This document shows, piece after piece, positions 1 to 5,290 of a DNA stretch of 5,290 bases; the first letter of the stretch is position 1, and each line of letters opens with the position of its first letter. Position numbers and translations under genes: made by a program. This stretch comes from an uncultured Eubacteriales bacterium (GTDB taxonomy: Bacteria > Bacillota > Clostridia > Oscillospirales > CAG-272). The stretch lies in contig CATLAS010000089.1 in the NCBI GenBank assembly GCA_949878535.1, positions 1 through 5,290 on the forward strand. Direction: 5' to 3'. The notes under the pieces were generated by a model. The model made no database searches, was not told the origin of the DNA, and saw nothing but the letters and a program-made list of their open reading frames with translations.

Positions 1-139
1 AGCTCCATTCCTGCCGCAGTACCGCGGCAATCGAATAAACACAGGATCAGAATGCAATTCTACTTATAATATACGCACAAATTTGCTTTTTTACTTTTTT
101 CGACCGCACAGACATAAAATGTTTACAAATAACGTTTGT
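1..139. other. Left-edge intergenic stretch, no gene seen
   Basis: This is the A/T-rich sequence downstream of yigZ. I see no credible reading frame in it. An inverted repeat TGCCGC/GCGGCA with a 6-base loop lies at 12-29, but no T-run follows it on either strand, so it is not a convincing terminator. A weaker AGAAT/ATTCT inverted repeat lies at 49-61. Just after the yigZ stop, ACAAA/TTTGT arms could form only a weak 5-bp A/T stem. The end of the yigZ transcript is therefore not resolved. The 12-29 hairpin may belong to a gene or leader beyond the left edge. Confidence 0.4.
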
Positions 140-787
140 TTATTCGTCTATCGTCCCCTGAGACGCCCGTTCTTCCGTGCGCAGAAGTGCAACGCTTCCC
201 CGTCCCGCGCTCACTTCCCGCACCATTTCTTCTACAAGCGCCACTCTGCCCGTCTCAATTGCCGCCGTAATCTCCACACTGCTGCCGAATTCAGCTGCAT
301 CCTGCATTGCACCAAGCCCGGCAAGCTGTATATTGATTTTCTGATATTCGCTGTAACCACAGCAAATTTTCAAAACGGAAAATTCTTCCATATACGCAAA
401 ACCTGCCGCATCCAACGCCTGCTTTGCCGAAGCGGAATATGCGCGCACAAGTCCACCAGCACCAAGCAAAGTACCGCCGAAATACCGGGTGACGACCACA
501 CATAAATCTGTCGCACCTGACATTTTCAGTACATTCAACACCGGGATACCTGCTGTTCCCTGTGGTTCTCCATCGTCCGAATATCGGGCATGGGTGCCAC
601 TGTCAATATAATACGCCCAAACATTGTGCGTTGCATCTTTATACATCGTCTTACGCTGCGCAATAAGCGTCTGTGCTTCTTTCTCATCCTGCACCGGTGC
701 GGCATAGCCGATAAAACGTGACCGCTTTTCCTCCAGCTCTGTTTCAGCTGTGCCGGCAAGGGTGATGCGCTTTTTTCCCTGCTCCAT
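140..787 (-). CDS. yigZ: YigZ/IMPACT-family protein (UPF0029 N-terminal, DUF1949 C-terminal)
   Basis: The product is 215 residues, the usual length for bacterial YigZ/YvyE proteins, and is predicted cytoplasmic. The IMPACT N-terminal domain (about 15-125) carries the family signatures: KRSRFIG at 21-27, HNVWAY at 54-59, SDDGEPQGTAG at 70-80, VVVTRYFGG at 97-105 and LGAGGLVRAYS at 108-118. The remainder (about 135-205) fits the small alpha/beta DUF1949 domain. The eukaryotic relative IMPACT modulates the GCN1-GCN2 translation stress response. The bacterial role is not firmly established, so only the family is assigned. The ATG lies 2 bases after the hflX stop and is served by a GAGG 7 bases upstream, beside and partly over the hflX stop, which indicates translational coupling in one transcript. 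The frame is intact and the conserved motifs look complete. Confidence 0.94.
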   Translation of the reverse strand: MEQGKKRITLAGTAETELEEKRSRFIGYAAPVQDEKEAQTLIAQRKTMYKDATHNVWAYYIDSGTHARYSDDGEPQGTAGIPVLNVLKMSGATDLCVVVTRYFGGTLLGAGGLVRAYSASAKQALDAAGFAYMEEFSVLKICCGYSEYQKINIQLAGLGAMQDAAEFGSSVEITAAIETGRVALVEEMVREVSAGRGSVALLRTEERASQGTIDE

Positions 788-789
788 GT

Positions 790-2082
790 CTACACCTCAT
801 ACCCTGCAAAACGTCCCTGCAATTTCTTATCTCCAAGCAACATCACATAAATTCCATCGTCCCGGTATTCCACCTGCACATTCTCTCCTGCCCCATACAG
901 CTCGCTGAGTTTATCCCCCGCGCCGGCTGGCAAAAGCAAATGCATTTCTCTTCTGCCCTGATTGGCAAGCTGTTCCAATTTCTGCGACAGCAAATCCAAT
1001 CCCTCTCCGGTTTTTGCAGATACGAACGCAAACGCACCGTTTGCATCGCTCGCAATGCGCCGCATTTCTGCAATCTTATCCTCATTTTCCAGAGAGTCAC
1101 ACTTGTTAAATACATACAATGTTGGTTTTCCTGCCGCACCAAGCTCCTCCAGCAGCTTTTCGGTAACCGCAAGATGTCCTGCAAAATCCCCATCGGACGC
1201 ATCGCATACAATCATCAGGATATCTGCCCAAACTGCTTCGTCCAATGTGCTTTTAAAGGCTTTAATCAAGTGATGGGGCAGATTTCGAATAAATCCAACG
1301 GTATCTGTCAAAAGAATTTTTGTGCCGCCCGGCAGCATATACTGGCGCGTGGTAGGATCCAATGTTGCAAACAGCTTATCCTCGGCAAAAATTCCCGCAT
1401 CGGTGAGCGCGTTCATCAAAGTGGATTTGCCCGCGTTGGTATATCCAACAATAGCGCACTTGCAGATACCGGATCGTTCTCTTGCACTGCGGATTGTGTT
1501 CCGGTTTTTCTCAACCCGGCGCAGTTCCTCTTCCAGATGCAGCACTCTGGTTTTCATCCGCCGCCGGTCAATTTCCAGTTTAGATTCACCAGGGCCCCTC
1601 GTTCCAATTCCGCCGCCCAGACGGGACAAAGCCTTTCCCTTTCCCATCAGTCTGGGTGCAGTATATTTCAGCTGTGCCAGTTCTACCTGCAATCGACCTT
1701 CTGCACTGCTGGCACGCCCGGCAAAAATATCCAGAATCAAAATGCTTCTATCTATAACGGAAACATCCGTTTCCATTTCATCCTCAATCGCCCGGATTTG
1801 AGAGGGTGTCAGTTCAAAATCAAACACTGCAAGCTGTGCGCCGGTATTTTTGCAAGTATCGGAAAGTTCCTGTATCTTCCCGCTGCCGATACCAAAACGG
1901 CTGTCGGCAGACGGGCGCAGTTGGGTTACTTTTCCGACAACGGTTCCTCCCGCTGTATCCAGAAGGCGGGCAAGCTCATCCAGAGAAGCAAGACAATCTG
2001 CCTCTCCGCCCTGAGGATAAATTGACACAAGCACTGCCCCGCGTGTCTCCTGCTGGTTATTTTCCTGTAATTTTTCTTCCAT
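790..2082 (-). CDS. hflX: GTPase HflX (ribosome-associated, ribosome-splitting GTPase)
   Basis: The product is a 430-residue cytoplasmic GTPase. HflX binds 50S/70S particles and in studied bacteria splits stalled or hibernating ribosomes under stress. The N-terminal HflX domain (about 15-205) shows FGIGSGK at 63-69, FDFELTPSQIR at 87-97, VIDRSILILDIF at 109-120, EGRLQVELAQLKY at 128-140 and GGGIGTRGPGESKLEIDRR at 156-174, then a charged helix (175-205). The G domain has G1 GYTNAGKST 213-221, G2 Thr240 in ATLDPTTR, G3 DTVGF 260-264, G4 NKCD 326-329 and G5 SAKTGEG 355-361. A short C-terminal domain follows. The ATG at 2082 has a GAGG 11 bases upstream. The usual QxRNLE motif reads QIRAIE here. 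The gene lies behind the rpmE terminator and is tightly followed by yigZ. Confidence 0.97.
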   Translation of the reverse strand: MEEKLQENNQQETRGAVLVSIYPQGGEADCLASLDELARLLDTAGGTVVGKVTQLRPSADSRFGIGSGKIQELSDTCKNTGAQLAVFDFELTPSQIRAIEDEMETDVSVIDRSILILDIFAGRASSAEGRLQVELAQLKYTAPRLMGKGKALSRLGGGIGTRGPGESKLEIDRRRMKTRVLHLEEELRRVEKNRNTIRSARERSGICKCAIVGYTNAGKSTLMNALTDAGIFAEDKLFATLDPTTRQYMLPGGTKILLTDTVGFIRNLPHHLIKAFKSTLDEAVWADILMIVCDASDGDFAGHLAVTEKLLEELGAAGKPTLYVFNKCDSLENEDKIAEMRRIASDANGAFAFVSAKTGEGLDLLSQKLEQLANQGRREMHLLLPAGAGDKLSELYGAGENVQVEYRDDGIYVMLLGDKKLQGRFAGYEV

Positions 2083-2126
2083 ATATCTTTTTGCCTCACA
2101 TCATCATTTGCGTAGTGTCTGCAACG

Positions 2127-2162
2127 AAAAAACCGGACAAGGCGGTACTCCGCCTCGTCCGG
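2127..2162 (-). terminator. Rho-independent terminator after rpmE
   Basis: Read on the minus strand, CCGGACGAGGCGG pairs with CCGCCTTGTCCGG around the loop AGTA. This is a 13-bp stem with one internal G-U pair, followed directly by six T residues. It starts 15 bases after the rpmE stop. Read on the plus strand, the same arms contain an A-C mismatch and lack a downstream T-run, so the element is built to stop leftward transcription only. Confidence 0.95.
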
Positions 2163-2177
2163 AATCGGTGATGCTGC

Positions 2178-2396
2178 TTATTTGCCTGCTGCTTCAAGAC
2201 GGCGCTTGAATTTGTCAACCCGTCCGCCGGAATCTACAAACTTCTGCTTTCCGGTAAAGAAGGGATGGCATTTAGAGCAAATTTCAACACGGATCTCACC
2301 GTTTGCGTCGCTCTTGGTGGAGCGAGTAACAGCCGTAGCGCCACATGCGCAGCGGATTGTCACTTCTTTGTAATCTGGATGAATTCCTGCTTTCAT
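2178..2396 (-). CDS. rpmE: 50S ribosomal protein L31, zinc-binding type
   Basis: The product is a 72-residue large-subunit ribosomal protein that contributes to subunit bridging. The start MKAGIHPDY matches the family N-terminus, so the ATG at 2396 is chosen over an in-frame ATG at 2459 that would add 21 unrelated residues. The zinc ligands are present: Cys16 and Cys18 in CAC, and Cys40 and Cys43 in CSKC. This is therefore the C+ form rather than the zinc-free form made under zinc starvation. [20 protein letters not shown] (44-63) is the conserved C-terminal block. Between the Cys pairs the chain is a few residues longer than I recall for the Bacillus subtilis protein. The nearest SD-like run, AAAGG, is 12 bases from the ATG, which is rather far. 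The gene has its own promoter and terminator. Confidence 0.97.
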   Translation of the reverse strand: MKAGIHPDYKEVTIRCACGATAVTRSTKSDANGEIRVEICSKCHPFFTGKQKFVDSGGRVDKFKRRLEAAGK

Positions 2397-2485
2397 TTCG
2401 CGTACATGCCTTTCTCTCAAATTTACGGAAGACAGTCTTATGCCGCATACACGGAACATCGGAACGCTTCCGGCTTTTCACAGTA
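2397..2485 (-). promoter_or_regulatory. rpmE 5' leader with alternative hairpins (candidate L31 leader)
   Basis: About 90 untranslated bases separate the predicted rpmE transcription start from its ATG. On the minus strand one CGGAA (2472-2468) can pair with three downstream copies of TTCCG. It can pair with an adjacent copy, forming the hairpin CGGAA-GCG-TTCCG (2472-2460), with a second copy at 2456-2452, or as CGGAAG with CTTCCG at 2431-2426. The last pairing would enclose a small TATG/CATA hairpin. These foldings exclude one another, which is a layout seen in regulatory leaders. Autogenous leader RNAs are known or proposed for L31 and other ribosomal proteins in several bacterial groups. 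I have not matched this one to a known family. Confidence 0.4.
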
Positions 2486-2491
2486 GCTTTA

Positions 2492-2520
2492 ATTTTATCA
2501 CCAAAGCCCCAAAATGTCAA
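2492..2520 (-). promoter_or_regulatory. Sigma-A promoter for rpmE
   Basis: On the minus strand a perfect -35 TTGACA (2520-2515) is followed after exactly 17 bases by TAAAAT (2497-2492), which matches the -10 consensus at five of six positions. Transcription should begin near 2485, about 90 bases before the rpmE ATG. The promoter begins 30 bases after the sigE stop, so rpmE can be expressed independently of sporulation. Confidence 0.88.
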
Positions 2521-2549
2521 TACCTTTATACAAAAAACTGCAATATTTT

Positions 2550-3278
2550 TTAAATTCGCGTTCCGATTTCCTCACGCAGCCGGGATATAATCTTTTTTTC
2601 CAGGCGGGATATGTAGGACTGAGATATTCCAAGCATGTCCGCCACTTCTTTCTGCGTCCGTTCCCTGCCGCCGCCAAGACCGTACCGCAGCTTGATAATC
2701 AACCGTTCCCGCTGATCCAGTTCCGCAACCGCTGCATGCAGAATCCGTTCATCCTCATCCTTCTCCAGATTCTGACTGATGCTGTCGGCATCGCTTCCCA
2801 GCAGATCGGACAAAAGCAGTTCGTTTCCGTCCCAGTCTGTATTGAGCGGTTCGTCAATGGAAACGTCTCCCCGATGTCCGGTATTTTTCCGGATATACAT
2901 CAGAATTTCATTTTCGATGCAGCGGGAGGCATATGTTGCCAGCTTAATATTTTTATCCGGCTTGTACGTGTTGATAGCCTTAATCAACCCAATTGTACCG
3001 ATAGAAATCAGATCCTCAATTCCTGTCCCCGTATTTTCAAATTTTCTTGCAATATATACCACAAGCCGCAGATTGTGCTCAATCAAAATCTTGCACATTC
3101 CCCTATCTTGAGACAGCTGGGCGATCACCTGTGCTTCCTCCTCCGGTGAAAGCGGTGCCGGCAGCGTCTCCGGTCCGTTAATATAAAATTCATTGCCCTC
3201 CGGACTGCCTGCCGCAAGATATGCGGCAATCCGTTTGAGCTGCATCCATACACTTTTTACTGTTTTTCCCACATGCAT
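2550..3278 (-). CDS. sigE: RNA polymerase sporulation sigma factor SigE (pro-sigma-E)
   Basis: The product is a 242-residue sigma-70 family factor for early mother-cell gene expression; the Bacillus subtilis protein has 239. The start at 3278 is chosen because the longer frame overlaps spoIIGA and adds non-family residues. Residues 1-31 look like the inhibitory, basic, amphipathic pro-sequence. [11 protein letters not shown] aligns with the processing region of B. subtilis pro-sigma-E, placing the likely cut between Phe31 and Tyr32. Region 2 covers about 65-135, with [12 protein letters not shown] 69-80, [14 protein letters not shown] 88-101 and [18 protein letters not shown] 113-130. [20 protein letters not shown] (142-161) is typical of SigE. 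Region 4 covers about 188-238, with the helix-turn-helix [20 protein letters not shown] (208-227). The SD is weak (GAAAGAG, 9 bases upstream), and the gene is 41 bases downstream of spoIIGA. No clear terminator follows. Confidence 0.97.
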   Translation of the reverse strand: MHVGKTVKSVWMQLKRIAAYLAAGSPEGNEFYINGPETLPAPLSPEEEAQVIAQLSQDRGMCKILIEHNLRLVVYIARKFENTGTGIEDLISIGTIGLIKAINTYKPDKNIKLATYASRCIENEILMYIRKNTGHRGDVSIDEPLNTDWDGNELLLSDLLGSDADSISQNLEKDEDERILHAAVAELDQRERLIIKLRYGLGGGRERTQKEVADMLGISQSYISRLEKKIISRLREEIGTRI

Positions 3279-3319
3279 TGCTTTGTACTCTTTCCTTTCG
3301 CCGAAATGAATTTTCCTTT

Positions 3320-4165
3320 TTATGAAGCAATCGACGCCGGCGCTGTTGCCGGAAACCCGCCGAAATATACTGCAGTACAATCTGACAGTGCTATATAGCA
3401 CTGCACATTCTCTGTCCGTCTGCCGGAGCCTGCCGTCACCTTGTCCGGGCGGAATGCCGCACAAAGAGCTCCGCCGGAACTGTTCTTCACCGGAATGATC
3501 CGAAACCGAATGTTATTTTCCGTAAGCCGCTGCGCATCGCATTCCAGCAGCGAGCGCACATTCTCGCTTCCAATCAGCTTTTTTCCAAGCGCTGCCGACA
3601 TCAGAATGACCGGATCCCCTGAAATGGGCTCCCGCATTAAGTTTCCGCTATCACACAATGCATCCAGCCGAATATGATTGCCCGCATATTCGATGGAAAG
3701 CGTCAGCGTAGACGCCCCTTTTTTCGCCGTAATCAGCCGCACAGTAATATAAACTGCACCCACCGCCGCTGCAGCAGCGCCGATCCAGATACTGCCGCTT
3801 CCGCTCTGTGTGTATGTATTTCCGCCCTTTCCCAGCGACAAAACCGCAGTCATCAGTCCGCCAAGGAGCGCACCGCAGCCCCATATCAATGCACTTTGCT
3901 TCAGGATTCCCCGCAGTCCGCCGCATCTTCCATAGGAGATCAGGCACATGAAAAAGCTTGCTGCGCCTGCCGTTATGTACTGCCACGCACCGTGTATACC
4001 CACAGCAATGCTGACCACTGCATAAACGCCCCCCAGCGCGGCGGCGGCAGACATGCGCCATGCACGCCGCGGCTTGCAGCCCAGCAATCCTGCAGCCCAC
4101 AGAGAAATAAAATCCATGCTGAAATTGATGGCGAATAAAACATCTGCATACAATACTGTTTCCAG
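3320..4165 (-). CDS. spoIIGA: Sigma-E processing peptidase SpoIIGA (membrane aspartic protease)
   Basis: SpoIIGA sits in the mother-cell membrane of the sporulation septum. On a signal from the forespore it cleaves the pro-sequence from sigma-E, the product of the next gene. From the chosen start the protein has 281 residues (B. subtilis 309). The N-terminal half has about five hydrophobic segments (near 5-28, 37-56, 61-78, 88-112 and 125-145). The C-terminal cytosolic domain holds the aspartic protease motif DSGN at 172-175 (catalytic Asp172) in [22 protein letters not shown], followed by a beta-rich region. [18 protein letters not shown] matches the usual N-terminus of clostridial homologues. 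The only good ribosome binding site, AGGAGGTGA, sits 8 bases before a CTG codon, hence the start at 4165. A GTG at 4270 would add 35 unlike residues and has no SD. The product is clear; the exact start is less so. Confidence 0.93.
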   Translation of the reverse strand: METVLYADVLFAINFSMDFISLWAAGLLGCKPRRAWRMSAAAALGGVYAVVSIAVGIHGAWQYITAGAASFFMCLISYGRCGGLRGILKQSALIWGCGALLGGLMTAVLSLGKGGNTYTQSGSGSIWIGAAAAAVGAVYITVRLITAKKGASTLTLSIEYAGNHIRLDALCDSGNLMREPISGDPVILMSAALGKKLIGSENVRSLLECDAQRLTENNIRFRIIPVKNSSGGALCAAFRPDKVTAGSGRRTENVQCYIALSDCTAVYFGGFPATAPASIAS

Positions 4166-4173
4166 CGTGCTCA

Positions 4174-4179
4174 CCTCCT
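4174..4179 (-). promoter_or_regulatory. Strong ribosome binding site deciding the spoIIGA start
   Basis: On the minus strand AGGAGG, within AGGAGGTGA, is complementary to the 3' end of 16S rRNA. The in-frame GTG at 4174 overlaps it and cannot be its start. The next codons are AGC, ACG and CTG. CTG at 4165 follows after 8 bases, an optimal distance. The next usual start codon, TTG at 4153, is 20 bases away, which is too far. Confidence 0.75.
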
Positions 4180-4253
4180 CGGATTCCCAAATGCCCGTCC
4201 AATAATTTTCTGCTTCAGTATATGTAATTCCCTCACTTGTTATGCCTGCATAT

Positions 4254-4287
4254 AGTATATAGAAGCGCACGCCCTTTTTTTGTCGCC
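4254..4287 (-). promoter_or_regulatory. Candidate proximal spoIIGA promoter with Spo0A-like box at -35
   Basis: On the minus strand TATACT (4259-4254) is a good -10 hexamer with no -35 match at normal spacing. Exactly 22 bases upstream, GGCGAC (4287-4282) overlaps the plus-strand heptamer TGTCGCC (4281-4287), which matches the Spo0A box TGTCGAA at five of seven positions. In B. subtilis the spoIIG promoter is known to have an unusually long 22-bp spacer and a Spo0A site over its -35 region, so the geometry is suggestive. A second partial box, AGGCGAA (4316-4310 on minus), lies further upstream. The matches are too weak to prove the site. Confidence 0.35.
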
Positions 4288-4332
4288 GGCTGTTGCATAA
4301 AAATCAGATTTCGCCTACACACTTTGCCTCCA

Positions 4333-4361
4333 TTTTTACAAAACAGTCTTTCTTCTCTCAA
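4333..4361 (-). promoter_or_regulatory. Candidate distal spoIIGA promoter
   Basis: On the minus strand TTGAGA (4361-4356), five of six to the -35 consensus, is followed after 17 bases by TAAAAA (4338-4333), four of six to the -10 consensus. A plus-strand heptamer TGTCTAA at 4388-4394, six of seven to the Spo0A box TGTCGAA, lies about 60 to 70 bases upstream of the predicted start. This candidate competes with the proximal one; both are tentative, and A/T-rich DNA yields such matches by chance. Confidence 0.3.
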
Positions 4362-4419
4362 TTGCACCGCTGCTTTTTGTTCTATTTTGTCTAAACTTTG
4401 AATAAATTAGAAATATATA

Positions 4420-4448
4420 TTGACAGATTCACTTTTGATGAGTAAAAT
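4420..4448 (+). promoter_or_regulatory. Sigma-A promoter for the ABC transporter lipoprotein gene
   Basis: A perfect TTGACA (4420-4425) is followed after exactly 17 bases by TAAAAT (4443-4448), five of six to the -10 consensus. Transcription should start near 4455, giving a leader of about 45 bases. A GAAAGG (4481-4486) lies 12 bases before the ATG and is the likely, rather distant, ribosome binding site. Confidence 0.88.
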
Positions 4449-4498
4449 AATAAAGTACTAACGCAGTTAATAATTATATTGAAAGGTAATGGAATTTT

Positions 4499-5290
4499 AT
4501 GAAAAGACTTCTCGCGCTGACCATGGCGGTCATCATGCTGCTCTGCCTTGCAGCTTGCGGCAAAACAGAATCCGGCGATACCGGCAAAGATACTTCTGAT
4601 AAACCGGAAGAAGCAAAATACACACTGCTCAACGAAGGCACTCTGACAATCGGTTCAGAAATCGGATATCCTCCTTTTGAAATGTATGCTGATGACGGCG
4701 TAACTCCCATCGGATATGATATCGACCTTGCAAACGAGTTGGGCAAGCGCCTCGGACTGGACATCCAGTTTATCAATACCGGCTTTGACGTAATCGCTGA
4801 CAATCTTGGCGTAAACTATGATGTAATCATCTCCGGCTACACCATCAACGATGACAGACTGGAACAAATGCTGTTCTCCGAGCCTTACATAGACAACTTC
4901 CAGGCAATCGTTGTCCGCGCGGACAGCGAACTGACCGCTGATTCTCTGACCGACATCAACGGACATTCCATCGCTTTCCAGAAAGGCACAACCACAGATG
5001 AAATCGTTGACAAGCTGATTACTACTGGTTCTGTTGAATGCACCTCTGCTGCAAATGAGAAAATTCTCACCTGCTTCCAGCAGCTCGCCAATGAAGAAGT
5101 AGACATGGTTGTCTGCGACAGCACCGTTGCAAACGTACACCTTGCAAATAACAGCGATGCATACAAAATCATTTTTGTGGACGAAAGCTCCCCCGAGCAG
5201 TTCGGTATCGGTATCCCCAAGAGCAACCCCGAATTGCAGAAGGCAATCAACGATGTTATCAAAGATCTGAAAGAAGAAGGGTTCTTTGAC
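4499..5290 (+). CDS. Amino-acid ABC transporter substrate-binding lipoprotein (family 3), partial at right edge
   Basis: The gene is open from the ATG at 4499 to the last base, giving 264 codons with no stop. The product is an extracytoplasmic binding lipoprotein that would deliver a small solute, probably a polar amino acid, to an ABC importer. Residues 1-19 form a signal peptide (KR, then a hydrophobic core) ending in the lipobox LAAC with Cys20 as the lipidation site. A flexible charged linker (about 21-42) follows. The family-3 solute-binding domain shows GSEIGYPPFEM 52-62, GYDIDLANELGKRLG 72-86, YDVIISGYTINDDR 107-120, FSEPY 126-130 and KGTTTDEIV 162-170, with DMVVCD 202-207 in the hinge-return part. 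Arg120 sits where family members bind the ligand carboxylate. Only a short C-terminal part should be missing. Permease and ATPase genes probably follow outside. The exact ligand cannot be told. Confidence 0.94.
   Translation, partial: MKRLLALTMAVIMLLCLAACGKTESGDTGKDTSDKPEEAKYTLLNEGTLTIGSEIGYPPFEMYADDGVTPIGYDIDLANELGKRLGLDIQFINTGFDVIADNLGVNYDVIISGYTINDDRLEQMLFSEPYIDNFQAIVVRADSELTADSLTDINGHSIAFQKGTTTDEIVDKLITTGSVECTSAANEKILTCFQQLANEEVDMVVCDSTVANVHLANNSDAYKIIFVDESSPEQFGIGIPKSNPELQKAINDVIKDLKEEGFFD

Larger units (their letters stand above)
4166..4498. other. Divergent intergenic region between spoIIGA and the transporter gene
   Basis: This region is A/T-rich and holds the control sites of both flanking genes. 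On the plus strand it has one clear sigma-A promoter (4420-4448). On the minus strand it has two weaker promoter candidates and several partial Spo0A-box matches, described separately. I see no convincing coding frame. The minus-strand frame from GTG 4270 that reads into spoIIGA lacks an SD and family similarity. I see no hairpin with a T-run and no recognisable riboswitch. Confidence 0.7.

Noticed and set aside
12..29. GTACCGCGG-containing hairpin resembling part of a T-box motif
   Set aside because: The conserved AGGGTGG part is absent, no specifier-loop structure or terminator follows, and the window edge prevents checking.
940..2025. Long plus-strand open frame (361 codons) across hflX
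   Set aside because: It lies wholly antisense to a clear hflX gene, its translation is rich in Cys, Gln, Asn, Phe and Arg with no family motif, and it has no ribosome binding site.
2392..2406. Four-codon minus-strand frame ATG-TAC-GCG-AAA-TGA whose stop overlaps the rpmE ATG
   Set aside because: It is intriguing as a possible coupling mini-ORF, but the AAAGG is one base from its ATG, so initiation is unlikely. Such tiny frames are common by chance.
2397..2459. In-frame ATG at 2459 giving a 93-residue L31, with GGAAG 7 bases upstream
   Set aside because: L31 proteins begin at MKxGIHP, the 21 extra residues resemble nothing in the family, and this stretch carries the leader hairpins.
2514..3149. 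Plus-strand open frame (211 codons) across sigE
   Set aside because: It is antisense to a complete sigE with intact sigma regions, and the translation resembles no protein family.
3279..3464. Extended sigE start at 3464
   Set aside because: It overlaps the spoIIGA 3' end by about 145 bases and adds 62 residues unlike any sigma-E N-terminus.
4166..4270. GTG at 4270 as the spoIIGA start
   Set aside because: It has no ribosome binding site, the 35 added residues are not like SpoIIGA, and they overlap the likely promoter region.
4655..5140. Minus-strand open frames opposite the lipoprotein gene
   Set aside because: The plus strand encodes a full family-3 binding protein with a lipobox and its own promoter. 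The minus frames are mirror images of its codons.

Overview
The window comes from a spore-forming member of the Bacillota, most likely a clostridium of the Oscillospirales/Lachnospirales type. The main evidence is an adjacent pair, the pro-sigma-E protease gene spoIIGA and the sporulation sigma factor gene sigE. The zinc-type L31 protein, AGGAGG-type ribosome binding sites and TTGACA/TAAAAT promoters also fit. The class is inferred from overall protein character, not from a database search.

All genes from the left edge to about 4165 lie on the minus strand. In transcription order they are spoIIGA (4165-3320), sigE (3278-2550), rpmE (2396-2178), hflX (2082-790) and yigZ (787-140). spoIIGA and sigE are 41 bases apart and look like one operon: SpoIIGA is the membrane aspartic protease that removes the pro-peptide of sigma-E in the mother cell. 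rpmE has its own near-consensus promoter just after sigE, a leader of about 90 bases with competing hairpins, and a strong one-directional terminator after its stop. hflX starts 44 bases past that terminator, and yigZ follows hflX after 2 bases with its ribosome binding site over the hflX stop. These three genes are translation related (L31, a ribosome-splitting GTPase, an IMPACT-family protein).

A 333-base divergent intergenic region (4166-4498) separates spoIIGA from a plus-strand gene that runs off the right edge. It holds a clear sigma-A promoter for the rightward gene, weaker candidate promoters for spoIIGA and Spo0A-box-like heptamers. The rightward gene encodes a lipoprotein substrate-binding protein of an amino-acid ABC transporter (family 3); 264 codons are present and the stop lies outside the window.

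I found no mobile element, CRISPR array, tRNA, rRNA or new multi-gene system. The observations most worth checking are regulatory: the rpmE leader, an apparent CTG start codon on spoIIGA, Spo0A-like sites upstream of spoIIGA, the absence of sigG after sigE, and hflX sitting behind a strong terminator with no obvious promoter.
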